In this document: one piece after another, positions 35,824-46,538 of the stretch
How positions within the stretch are numbered: position 1 is the stretch's first letter
How the letters are laid out: each line of letters begins with the position of its first letter
Assembly (NCBI GenBank): GCA_028023455.1
Contig: JAQFVV010000012.1
Coordinates: 9,832,499-9,896,498 of the forward strand
DNA length: 64,000 nt
From: Epiperipatus broadwayi
Taxonomy: Eukaryota; Onychophora; Udeonychophora; Euonychophora; Peripatidae
Reading direction: 5' to 3'
Notes under the pieces: model-generated
Told to the model about the DNA's origin: nothing
The model's database searches: none
What the model saw: only the letters and a program-made list of their open reading frames with translations
Translations under genes and position numbers: made by a program

Positions 35824-36905
35824 AAATGTTACAATTACAAATTATTTTAAAGTCTAAATTTTAAATATGAGTAGCATTTTAGGAGCACAACATTGAGAAG
35901 TCTAATTTGCGATGGATAAGTTGATAATAGGAAAAGACTTGGAGATAACAACATTGGAAATAATAAATTTAAATAGGGTGAATCACTTGCAATTAGAATC
36001 ATTAGGCCAAACTGTGTTTTGTTTTGCAATAATATTTGGATAGAATCGTTTATAATAAGAACGCTAATACCGCTATGAGTAGCATGTTTTTTTTTCCTTT
36101 TTTGTGAACGAGAAAAGCAACATTGGCAACAGTTCCCACAACACCCTCATCCCAGTCCTCCCCCTCAAAAGAACCAGGATTTAGGCCTCTGGGGCCTCTC
36201 TCAACAACCAGACTCTCTCATTCAATCAGCAAAGTTGATTGTAATGAAAAGTTTAATTAAAAGGTACAATTAGGAATTATTTGTAAAGTCTAGGATTAAA
36301 TGTGAATGTGTTTTAGGAGTGCAATATTGGGAAATCCAATTTGAGGTAGATAAGTTGAGAAATAGGAAAACACTTGGAGATAATGTAAAATACAGACTAA
36401 ATCAATCTAACTGTTCAGTTCTTCCAACTGGCCTTGAATATCTTCATAAGAGAGCAATCCTAAATACTTTGGAAGAATTATGGAAAAACTATGGAGAACA
36501 AGGGGGAAAAAATCCAAGCTTCAAAATGTCTCTGCTGAAAACCATTTCAATCCATCATGAAAATCACATGAACAGTAGAAGGCCAGCCTTGACAATAACA
36601 ACATTGGATGTAATAAAATTAAGTAAGGTAAATAAATCACTTGCAATTAGAATCATGAGACCAAACTGCAACTTATTTTGCAATAATACATGGATAAAAG
36701 CATTCATTATGATAACGTTAAAGAATTATCATAAATAACATTATTTTTTCTAACCTGTGAATGAGAAAAAACCAACATTGGTAAGGATTACCACAGCACT
36801 CTCACCCCAGCCCCCTCCCTCAAAAGTACTAGGATTTAGGTCCCTGGGGCTCCCTCCAACAACCAGACTCTCTCAAACAAAATAAGTGAAATGAAAAATT
36901 TCATT
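35824..36905 (+). repeat. Tandem pair of an unclassified repeat (436 and 645 bp)
   Basis: Unit 1 (35824-36259) and unit 2 (36260-36905) match end to end. Shared blocks are TTTTAGGAG(C/T)(A/G)CAA, GATAAGTTGA, AACTTG-type CACTTGGAGATAA, AACAACATTGGA, CACTTGCAATTAGAATCAT, CC(C/A)AGC/TCC.CCCTCAAAAG, AGGATTTAGG and CAACCAGACTCTCTC. Unit 1 lacks about 214 bp present in unit 2 (about 36382-36596). The GC-richer tail (CCCTCAAAAG ... GGGGC) stands out from the AT-rich background. The family is unknown. Confidence 0.8.
36319..36738 (+). CDS. Unrecognised 139-codon frame in unit 2 of the tandem repeat
   Basis: This is the longest non-repetitive open frame in the window. It begins MQYWEIQFEVDK and includes RNRKTLGDNVKYRL, EYLHKRAILNTLEELWKNYGE and a Cys/Asn-rich end (NCNLFCNN). 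No domain, signal peptide or membrane segment is visible, and I do not recognise it. Unit 1 of the tandem carries a deleted, frame-broken version, which argues against a conserved host gene. It could be a relic of transposon coding sequence, or chance. No start context or splice structure supports expression. Confidence 0.25.
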   Translation: MQYWEIQFEVDKLRNRKTLGDNVKYRLNQSNCSVLPTGLEYLHKRAILNTLEELWKNYGEQGGKNPSFKMSLLKTISIHHENHMNSRRPALTITTLDVIKLSKVNKSLAIRIMRPNCNLFCNNTWIKAFIMITLKNYHK

Positions 36906-37189
36906 AAAAGGTAAAATCTCTGTAGAAATCTTTTGTAATTTCAATGGCTGCCATATATTTATATAGCATTTTTATAAAAGTTGAAATTATTCTTACTTGT
37001 GATTACATTGTTGATATAGGTTGCATATGAAAAGAGAACTAAAAAACTCCCCTTTTTAATAGTGTTAGTTTTAGCGAAGTTTACTTCCCTAAACTAGGAA
37101 AAAGGAAACGAAACAGGGAGTCAGAAACAATGTTAACTGGAGTCCTTGGTTCCCTCTAGTTGCTTTGTTTATCTTGTCTCTAATAAATA

Positions 37190-37800
37190 AATGACATACA
37201 CAATATTGCACCCTCCTATCTTTGCCTTAAACTTTGTGTATTATTTATGGCACTCATGAATCAACACCAATAGAATGATTGCCTGTACTCTCAAATATTC
37301 TTCCAGCTAATCTCAGATCCAGCTTGGCAACTATCAATAAATTTAATAAGCTTATTGAACTACCAAATCATTCAATTAAACTTATTCTGAGCAATGCCTC
37401 AAATGTCAAGCTAAAATCAAGGCCCTTTAAGCTAACTAATTCTCAGCAGCCACCCACATTGGATATCAACATAATGTGGACACATGATCGGCATATTAAT
37501 CATTATACTCTAACAGCTGATTTTTACTCTTCTAGTGCCTGGTTTCTTCCTTCCAAGAAAACTCTGATCAAAGATTAACAGAATCAGAACAGGCCAAGGT
37601 AGATGTTGTTATATATTGCATAAGTAGAGACAATTCTTGAAATTGTGACTGTGGAAGACCACAAACTATGATACATATTTACAGGGAATGTCCAATTTAC
37701 CAGGCGCTGTTGACCTTTTTGCTCTATATAGCTTGAAGTAGTTGGCTCTTGATTAGTTAAGAACTGTTGGTGTTGAATTGAATGTGCTGACACCATATGC
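37190..37800 (+). pseudogene. Jockey/CR1-like non-LTR pol C-terminal fragment
   Basis: A 99-codon open part (37279-37578) contains MPVLSNILPANLR, LKSRPFKLT and NIMWTHD. It is followed in another frame by NRIRTGQGRC and then CDCGRPQTM-IH-CP at about 37640-37700. The block R-I-R-T-G-x-G-R-C followed by C-x-C-G-x-x-x-x-T-x-x-H-x-x-x-x-C-P is the hallmark C-terminal cysteine/histidine motif of jockey/CR1/I-type ORF2 proteins. RT and endonuclease are absent, so this is a 5'-truncated, frameshifted copy. It is a different family from the RTE-like fragments. Confidence 0.75.
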
Positions 37801-39790
37801 TAAATAAATCTCTGACTGCTATAAAATAAGGGATAACTATAATCATTTGAAATAATTATATCATTTCAATCAATATTTATGTATGTCTTTGTGTATTTAT
37901 GTTTACAAACTGCAAAATAAATGATAAATATTGAATTAAATCAATCTATCTCAAAATATAATGATGGTAATGTCAGTGAGATAATATTATTCATATCACT
38001 TCAGGTATGATATGCAATATATATATAGTCTTTCAGCAACATATTATTTCATAATAGAACCACCATAAGCAAAATTAAGAATATCAGACTTGGAATACTG
38101 TGCATCTATTCTAGTTACTAAGATCAGTGCAAGAAAAGACAATAAATTTAAAAAACTGATACAAAAATAAAAACTTAATCTAAAATTACTGGATTTGATC
38201 ATATTCATGCAGAAAGCCTAGATCAGATGATGATGATGATAATAATAATAATAATAATAATAAATTCTAATTGAACTATAAACAAATAATTAACAATAAT
38301 GATCAAGTCATCCTATTGTTGTCTGTAGGCAGAAAATTTCAGATACTTATTAACATATTGTAAAATATATTATTAAAACTTATTATAAACCGATCTCACT
38401 TTTTTATAAGTATTTCAAAGCAATCACGATATTCAGTTTTTATAATGGCTATTATTAATAAAAAATAATTATATAAAACAAACTGAAAAACATATGTTAT
38501 TTAGCAATATTAGAAGACACTTTTATTTTTTTAGCACCTGTTCTATTATCCTCGGGGATTTGAATATTGTTATGACAGGAGGAAGTGGTCTTAGGATAAC
38601 TTCGCCCCCTCCCCTCTCCGTGTTATTTTTATATGGCCTTAAGAACTTTATCAATGATAAACCCTCCAGTAACAATTAAAAAATATATATTATTCCTAAT
38701 TATGTAGCCTTTTTTTATATGTCAAATTATTATTATAGATTATTATTTAAAAAGGTAAACTTAAAAAAGTTAGTTGGAATAAATTGGTTCAAATTACAGA
38801 TTAAGAAAGAATAAATTATACTCTTTCATTATTCACAGATATGAAACGGTTATTTGGAATTAGTATACACAATCACTAAAAACATGGAGAGAAGTAGATA
38901 AAAAGGTGTTTCTTTTGGTGCTTAAAATTTACATTTATTTTAATAATCATTTATTTAATTTGATGGTACATGCAAAATAATAATAATAAAAAGATAGTAA
39001 TAAGTAAATCAAACAAGACGCAGTCAATTCCTTCGGCTATATAAATCAGCAAATGTACTAAGAAAAATCATAGCAAAAAGATTTCAAATAAAGTTATTCT
39101 ATGAATATTGTCTGTGCTTATGTACCTTCAAACAACCAAATACCAGTTTGCCACAGCAGTTCTATTCATTTGACCACACTGAGTTTTTTTATTTTATTAT
39201 AATTTTACTCAGCTAAAAATCGATCCAAGAACATTTAGCTTTTGAATCCATTCTAATTCTGTTGAATTGAAATCAACTTAAAGTGAATACAACTAAGTAA
39301 AAGAGCCAAATTTTTTTTACATAATTAAAAAACCATGACCGTTTACGACTTTTTTTCAATATAATCATTTATTTATTTTTATTAAAAAAAATATTGGCCA
39401 CCTTAATTCGAAATGGATTCTTCTAAAAAATTCAATCCTCCTCTCTCTCTTTTTTGCTCCTACAATTTAAATAAACACTTCAAACAGTATCTAAATTCAA
39501 AATCAATTATCATATTTTTAGCAGAGGTTACTTTCGAAGACAGACTCACCGTTGATTGTATATCTCTTTTCGTTAGGCCGTTTTCAAAACATTTCATAAA
39601 AAATAAAAAATTAAGAGAGAACTTCTAATACCAAAAGTAATAGAATTGGGCAGTAATTCATGGATTTTGAACTCCAGAATTTGCTATTCTGTCACTGCAC
39701 CAAACTATTCAGGGCAATTCATAAATAAAGACAAAAAACACAAAATATAAAATTAAATACATGAAGAATTAATATGCATTTATATTTAAC
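37801..39790. other. AT-rich DNA with an ATG/ATA microsatellite
   Basis: A (GAT)n(AAT)n tract lies at 38226-38263. Frames at 38494 and 39413 show no motif. A patch with CCTCGGGGATTTG and CGCCCCCTCCCC at 38550-38620 is GC-richer but unexplained. Confidence 0.4.
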
Positions 39791-39804
39791 ATAAAATTGT
39801 TATT

Positions 39805-40173
39805 ATATATAAATGAATATACCAAACTTCTTTTCAAAACTTGATTTTTATATGATTATTTTAAAAATATAAATACACACCAACGTTTCAACTCTTTTAT
39901 AACGTAGTCTTTTTCAAGGAAAACTGAAAAATAGAAATACCAATATATAATAATAAATATCATATATTCCAATATTTTTTAATTCTTGGATTTATTTTGG
40001 AATGTGATATTTATATTTATTATTATGTATTTGTATTTTTCAGTTTTCCTTAAAAATGACTATACTGTATTATAAAATAGTCGAAACGTTGGTATGTAGT
40101 TTTATTTTTATAATAATCATATAAAAATCAAGTTTTAAAAACAAGTTTTGTGTACTGTATTCATTTATATATA
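39805..40173. mobile_element. Long hairpin MITE B
   Basis: Arms of about 180 bp are inverted around 39990. Left-arm landmarks AAATGAATATACCAAAC, CTTGATTTTTATATGATTAT, CCAACGTTTC, GTAGTC and GGAAAACTGAAAAATA each recur as complements on the right (CAGTTTTCCTTAAAAA, TAGTCGAAACGTTGG, ATAATCATATAAAAATCAAG). It has no coding capacity. The arm ends lie in AT-rich sequence, so a target duplication could not be read. Confidence 0.85.
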
Positions 40174-41640
40174 TTGAAAATTATGAACTATTTTTGAAAA
40201 AAAAGTTGTGTATATGATATTTTGTTATTATTATGTATTTCTTTAAATGGTTTCTTTTACTAGTGAAATATTAATAAATTGAATTATTATTATTACTATT
40301 TTTGAAATACAAGCATAATTTATATACTTGGAGTTTAAATATAATATAGAGGATTTGGACACAAATTTTCAAGCTCCCTTATTATTATTAAATTTTAATT
40401 GGACTTAGCAGTTTTCTTTTAAGCAGCTGGTTCATAGTCAGTCCAGCTAACAAACCAATATTGATCAGTAAATTGGTATTTAACTATGCTTATGTAAAAA
40501 TAAAACAAGAATAGACAAGCATTCAGATCCTTGCTTTCTGGTAATTGGAACACTGGTGAGTAATGCCTTATTCACAATTTTTTTTTTTATGAGAGGCTAC
40601 AATGAGATATTTAGGAACTATAAAAAGAAAAACTACATTTTTTTTTAAGTGTGATTTTTTTTAACATGGAGATTAGAGACAGACTATATATATATTCCAC
40701 AGATTATTTATGATGATATTTATAAATAAATAAAAAGGTGCTAGGATAAAATGAGAAAAAAATTGTAACTATCTTCTAAAGTTGCAATTCCTTAATCAAA
40801 ACACACTTCTCTGTTTTATCAGATCTATCTTAAGCCAATAATTAAATACACACTTATATATAAAGAAAATTCCATTCTTCAGAATTATCAACTTATATAC
40901 ACATTAAATTTCTACAAGTAATGCCTATAGACAAATATGTGCAATACTATAAATGTCAGTTCACATATATATGTACGTATAGTTAAATACTTATATATAT
41001 AAAAATAACAGATATATGTAATAATTGCAATATTTTATATATCAAAAAATATACATGTAAAAATGAATTTAAAGTAAAGATTTTTATCTTGTATGTTTAA
41101 TTTTAATTGTTAATGAATTGTTTAAGAAAAATCAGATTTTGCTGCTCTTGATTATAAATCTGTTATATTTATGCTTTTATTTGTAATCCTATTGCTCAAC
41201 TCCGAACCTTTTCAGACTTCTGGTTGCAAAAAAAAAAAAAAAATCGGTTATGGAGGTTGTCAAACTGCGACAGGGTCTCTTCTTATCATCTAATCAACAT
41301 AATTAAAGACACGTGTGTGTGCAGTTGATCTTTTTTTCTCTCTTTCTCAATTTCTCTGCCATTATTAATCTAGAAGTTTAAAGAAGTGAGAGAACAATTT
41401 CATAAAATTGGCTGCTAGAGGATTGACAGTTGGCATAGGCCTTTTCTTTGATTCAATAAAAAAGGGGCAGATAAAAGACTCCATCATTCATGCTTAGTCT
41501 TAGCCGTCCAATAACACAAATTAAAAAAAAAAAAAATCTGTTTTCAATTTGAATATTCCAATTTCAAGCTTAGAATGCTGTGGTCAGCAACTAAATCAAA
41601 ACTTATCATCAGGATATCTAATTGATAATTTCATTTTGAA
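40174..41640. other. Anonymous AT-rich DNA
   Basis: No gene. It contains A and T homopolymers (41230-41245, 41523-41537) and AT tracts near 40690 and 40960-41045. Confidence 0.45.
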
Positions 41641-41646
41641 AAGATT

Positions 41647-41776
41647 GTTTATTCCCTCCCCTCTTTATTTTTAAATATTCCTTTAAAATACAATATACAA
41701 AAGGTAAACAAGTTTATTCCCTCCCCTCTTTATTTTTAAATATTCCTTTAAAATACAATATACAAAAGGTAAACAA
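41647..41776. repeat. Perfect 65-bp tandem duplication
   Basis: The unit starting GTTTATTCCCTCCCCTC is present twice without a visible difference (starts 41647 and 41712). It probably arose recently. Confidence 0.95.
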
Positions 41777-42250
41777 AGTAAATTGTAACCAATAAGTTAT
41801 GATGTTTTATTTTTAAAAAAATATTATTGCAAGTATTAATAATGATTTTTGACAACCAGAATGACAACATGTTTGATATATCTCTAGACAAAATTATTAT
41901 TGTTTGAATGATTTTTTATGTCTCTACTCATAAAGTACAATCTTCCAGGATTTAGCGTAACATAGTTACATATGGTGTAAACATAAAAACAATATATCTC
42001 AATTATGCAACTTTCATGGCTAGAACTTTAATTGTCATTAATTTCTTCATAAGTACTCATTCTTGAAGATATAGATTAGTTATACATTTAGCTTTATAAA
42101 CTATTGTCTATAAGATTTGAAATACAGGCATTCTTCATATACCTGAGCTTAATTATAAATATAGAGGATTTGAACACAGACTTTCAAGCACCCTTCAACT
42201 ATCCACACTATCTTATATCATTGATACACATGACCACACACATGTAGAAA

Positions 42251-42320
42251 AGATAATTAATCACCAATGTACATATTTCATGCTAAACCAGCACTCATCA
42301 GTTGGCCCAGATTATCATCT
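42251..42320 (-). ncRNA. Hammerhead ribozyme, retrozyme copy 4
   Basis: Core CTGATGA (complement 42295-42301), stem II GTGCT-GGTTT-AGCAT, GAAA, and outer helix ATAATC/GATTA all intact. In stem I, GGCCAA pairs with TTGG. The expected U16.1 of the cleavage triplet reads C (GTACATTGG), so cleavage may be impaired. Confidence 0.7.
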
Positions 42321-42540
42321 CCCACACACATATACATAATCAGTGCTCAGTTTATATTAAGAGAGCAAATCTTCATATTTTAATGGACATGCTTCAATTT
42401 ACTCCAACCTCCAACTCCTCAGACATCCATACCATTGAAAATCTTATGATAAAAATCCTATGCTGATGCCAGTCTGTCCATTAAAATATGAAGATTTGCT
42501 ATTTTAATATAAACTGAGCACTGATTTTATATATATGAGG

Positions 42541-42610
42541 GAGATGATAATCTGGACCAACTGATGAGTGCTGGTTCAGCATGAAATATGTATATTGGTG
42601 ATTATTTATC
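42541..42610 (+). ncRNA. Hammerhead ribozyme, retrozyme copy 5 (best preserved)
   Basis: Stem I ACCAA/TTGGT with outer helix ATAATC/GATTAT, core CTGATGA (42561-42567), and stem II GTGCT-GGTTC-AGCAT (five pairs with a terminal G-U). GAAA is at 42583-42586, the minimal stem III is ATA-TG-TAT, and predicted cleavage is after A at 42594. All invariant core positions are present. It is the best candidate for activity, although such a short stem III in known type I ribozymes often needs a dimeric form. Confidence 0.8.
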
Positions 42611-43010
42611 TTTTCTACATGCGTGTGGTCATGTGTATCAGTGGTATGAGATAATGTAGATAGTTGAAGAGTACTTGAAAGTCTGTGTTCAAATCCCATA
42701 TATTTACAATTAAGCTCCAGGTATATGAAAAATGCCTGCATTCTAAATCTTACACATTAAGCGTGCATCCTGCCCATCCCTCTTCTATGTATTTAAATGG
42801 ATAAGATCCTATAAATGAGGGCTTATAGAGTCTTGATGTCAACATGGGTATGGCAATAATAATGGCATCAGCATGAGATTTAGGCTTTCCATCATCAGAT
42901 TTTCAATGGTATGAATGGCTAAGAAGTTGGTGGTTGGAGTAGATTGAAGCCTATCCATTAAATGATGAAGATTTGCTATATTAATATAAACTGAGCACAA
43001 TGTTTGGGGG

Positions 43011-43080
43011 GAGATGATAATCTGGACCAATTGATGAGTACTAGTTTAGCACGAAGTATGTATATTTGTGATTATTTATC
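43011..43080 (+). ncRNA. Hammerhead, retrozyme copy 6 (core mutated)
   Basis: Same fold as copy 5. The first core base is changed (TTGATGA, 43031-43037), stem II is GTACT-AGTTT-AGCAC with one mismatch, GAAG replaces GAAA, and TTTGTG weakens stem I. Probably inactive. Confidence 0.65.
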
Positions 43081-43476
43081 TTTTCTACATGTGTGTGGTC
43101 AAGTGTATCAGTGGTATAAGATAGTGTGGATAGTTGAAGGGTGCTTAAAAGTCTGTGCTCAAATCCATTTACAATTAAGCTCCAGGTATATGAAGAATGC
43201 CTGTATTTTAAATTTTACACATTAAGTCCATATCCTGCCCATCCCTCTTCTATGTATTTAAATAGATATGGCCCTGTAAATGAGGGATCAGAGAGTCTTG
43301 ATGCCAACATGGACATGGCAATAATAATGGCATTAGCATGGGATTTGAGCTTTTCATCATCAATTTTCAATGGTATGGATGGCTGAGAAGTTGGAGTAGA
43401 TTAAAATCTGCCCATTAAAGTATGAAGATTTTCTATTTTAATATAAACTGAGCACTGATTATATATGTGGGTGGAA

Positions 43477-43552
43477 GATGAGAATCTGGACCAATTGATG
43501 AGTACTAGTTCAGCATGAAAAATGTATATTGGAGATTATTTATCTTTTCTAC
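43477..43552 (+). ncRNA. Hammerhead, retrozyme copy 7 (core mutated)
   Basis: Core TTGATGA (43495-43501) has the same first-base change as copy 6. Stem II GTACT-AGTTC-AGCAT has a mismatch. GAAA is kept and stem I ACCAA pairs with TTGG. The shared C-to-T change with copy 6 suggests the two array units share ancestry. Confidence 0.65.
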
Positions 43553-43600
43553 ATGTGTGTAGTCATGTATATCAGTGGTATGAGAACTGCTGTCTATATA

Positions 43601-46410
43601 ATTTAAACCCTCTTTTGTAAATATGTTAATATCTGTAAATAATGTTATCAATGAAAAAAAAATTCCAAAACAAACCCCCCGACTTAATAATTGTGTAGAC
43701 TAGTTTGAAAAAATAAATTGCAACTACTAAACTAGAAAAAAAAAAAAGGAATGGAAATGCATTTTTAAGGAAGTAGTGCCAAAATCAAAAAGTGTCCACA
43801 AAATATATCATAAAAAGTGTATTTTTAAGGAGATAGCTTCAACACTGAAAAAGATGAACAAAATATACAGAAAAATGAAGTTGATGGTAGTGACATAATA
43901 AGATTTTATTGCGATTATTTTGACATTAGAAAATTTCAAAATTGCAAAGTGCTTGAAAACTGACAGAATTTGGGTTGCACAAATATTTTGTGTTTCTCAT
44001 TTGGAACAGAGTTAAAATCTTTGTCTTATTCAATGCAGGGTGCAATGACCAATTTAACAGTTCATGAATACTATTAAAAATTGTTAAACATTATTCTAAT
44101 ATATATTTGCAAAAAATATTATAAGTATAGAATCTTCAATAGAGGTAAATGTGTTCCCTGCCCATTGAAATCTTTATAAGTATAAATTAATTAAAATATT
44201 TTCTTTCTTTTCTTTCAAGACAAAAATGAGTGATGTTATAAATAGACACCTATTTACCATGACAAAGTATTCCAATCTGGAATGATGTCAGCACTTTTCA
44301 TATAGTAAACGAATTGCCAAATATTTCAAGGTGTCTTCATTTAACTCATTCAAAGTCAACTTGATTTAATCTTTAAACAATTTTCATCGTCATTTTTAAA
44401 GTTATCAATCCACTGCAGCATGAAGATCTCACCAAATTAATCCAATTTCTTCAAACCATAGCTTCTTGCCTCCACATTATTCAACTAAACTTTTATATTT
44501 CTCTAATTTCCAATACAATAATTATATTGGCTTTCTGTTGTTGTTTTTTTAAAATTTGAGACAATTAAAAGAAATGGAGATAACAATCATTCTTCATATT
44601 TGTGGACTTCATGGAATAGGGTATGTTGTTTTTTTTTAATCATATATATTTAAATAGTAGACTGCACATTTGCACATGTAAATTATTTTGTACATATGCA
44701 TTTTTGTATAATAAAAAAATATAACCCCCTCACATATGATATTTTAAAAAACATTTTTAGTTTTTTTTAAAAAAAACTATGTTTATTAAGCTAAATAATC
44801 AATTAACTGGAAAGTAGGCTTATCAATTCCAAAAAGCTCTTTAAAGCAAAAAAATTTCATTTACTAATATACATACATACATATTTCTTTTTCACTGTTA
44901 TTTCTCTACATTACCATAGAAGAGAAAATAACTCGGACTGATGAAATACACAAAAGTTCAAGATATGCTTAAAGCTAACTATTTATGAAATACATTATGA
45001 CTATGAAACAAATTATATTATATATTCACTCTGTGATGTACCCAGAGCTGCGCTAGGCTGCTATCCTAACACAATGCAATGAAAAAATGCATATAAGAAA
45101 ATTACAGATATCTATACAATCCCTATTATTTGGCATTACATTAAGATACTTACGCTAATGAAACACAAATCTGATGATTACCCTTTTATCATATTGAAAT
45201 TATGTTTTGGATTTTAAATATTAATATGTTAAAATATAGATTTAAAAATCATTGTTTTCAAATTGCGTCATGTTATAAACATCTCACTGTCTTTTATGTA
45301 TATATAATGAATTTACATCTAAAGGTAAAATTAATTAATTTAAAAATAACAATGACGAATTTTCATTTACATTTTTCTTTTTCTTTTTTGTAAAAAAAAA
45401 AAAAAACTACGCGATTAATCTCTTAATAATTATTTAAGACATATTTCATTTGTTAGACCAACGTCAAAATTGGCGCCAATGTTTAGTTAAATTAAAGGGA
45501 GGAAGAAAAATGGAGGAAAAGATAATTCTTAGATTGCATGTTTGTGGCGATTAACAAAAACTTAGCGAAACTGATCACATGACTAGTAAAAATGCTGTAG
45601 AATGATACTGATTAAATTATCAAAAATTGATTTTTTTTTAAAAAAAAAAAACTAATTGTGTGTGTCTCTAGTATATACGCAAGTGTTTATAATAATTTTT
45701 ATGTACACAAAATAATCGAAATTTAATTACCTTAGCTCATGACATGTTCGAGTATCGAGGCGACAAGTTCTACTTCGATTTAGAGACTTTTAACTCTCCA
45801 ATCCATCACTGCACTAATCCGTTCTGATAAAACGACCACTGATGATATAACGCTGTTATCATTATTTGGTGTTTTGAGATGACTTCATACATTTTCTTCA
45901 AAATTGCAATGTTTTATATTTATAATAATATACAAAGTGACTCACTTAAAATAACTTACTTAGTCCTGAACAGCCATCTCAGGAGCACCCATACTTGCTA
46001 AACTAAAAACTGATTTATTCTCAATGGAGAGAAAACGTATTTATGTAACAAATATTTTTTTTCTAGTCATGAAGAAATCATTTCCATATTTAAAAATATA
46101 TCAAAAATAATTTGTAAACAAAAAAAAAAAAAAAAGGAAGCTAATATTTTGTTTTTGTTGTTTAAATATAAAATTTATTATATCAAAATATTTACATGGA
46201 GTTGTGCAAACAAAAAAAGTAAATTAAAACCAACTTTGGTTAATCATACCTTTTTCAAATTATTTTAATGAGAGGTTTTTTTAATTCTCAACATATTTTG
46301 GTCAACAACAGATTTTTTTTTAATTATGAAAATAAATTTAACACATATATTTTTTAATTTATAATCAACTTTGTATAGTTCTATTAGTTAATTCTATGCT
46401 TTAGATTATG
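43601..46410. other. AT-rich DNA, one less AT-rich island near 45.45-45.86 kb
   Basis: No gene. The island at 45450-45860 contains TTGGCGCCAAT and a stretch with CGAGTATCGAGGCGAC and GAGACTTTTAACTCTCC that recalls a tRNA anticodon arm without a matching B box. Homopolymers at 43735-43748, 45395-45405 and 46120-46135 were noted. Confidence 0.35.
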
Positions 46411-46412
46411 TT

Positions 46413-46538
46413 TTTGATATTTGGACTTTTTTTCATATGTCAAAGCGTTGACCAGGAGGCGAACCCGGGTCAGCTGCTTGGAAGGCAGCTATGCTAATCG
46501 CTAGGCCACCAACGCTAGACTTCAACGCTTTGATATTT
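46413..46538 (-). mobile_element. Gly-tRNA-derived SINE, best preserved copy
   Basis: Minus strand 46433-46515: GCGTTGGTGGCCTAGCGATTAGC with a good A box, anticodon arm GCTGCCTTCCAAGCAGC that keeps anticodon TCC (Gly), T arm CCGGGTTCGCCTCCTGG, and 3' acceptor strand TCAACGC pairing 6 of 7 with GCGTTGG. It then has TTTGACATATG and an A tail. Direct repeats TTTGATATTT flank it (46413-46422 and 46529-46538). The tail, duplication and family members show it is a SINE, not a tRNA gene. The T loop has C where A58 is expected. Confidence 0.88.

Larger units (their letters stand above)
42115..43600. mobile_element. Retrozyme cluster: one inverted copy plus a three-unit direct array
   Basis: A minus-strand copy (about 42121-42390) faces three plus-strand units whose starts (ATGAAGATTT) are at 42488, 42965 and 43422, giving periods of 477 and 457 bp. 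Each unit has the ribozyme, tRNA-like A box (TATCAGTGGTATGAG type) and B box (GTGTTCAAATCC). A spacer with CTGCCCATCCCTCTTC, AATAATGGCAT and TTTTCAATGGTATG-ATGGCT-GAAGTTGG follows. The third unit stops soon after its A-box region. The head-to-head junction lies in spacer sequence (ATTTTAATGGACA / TGTCCATTAAAAT). The tandem layout with one self-cleaving site per unit is that of multimeric retrozymes. Confidence 0.85.

Noticed and set aside
46433-46515. Functional tRNA-Gly (TCC) gene
   Set aside because: It has a T-loop change and a SINE-type tail with A run, is flanked by target duplications, and has four relatives in the window.
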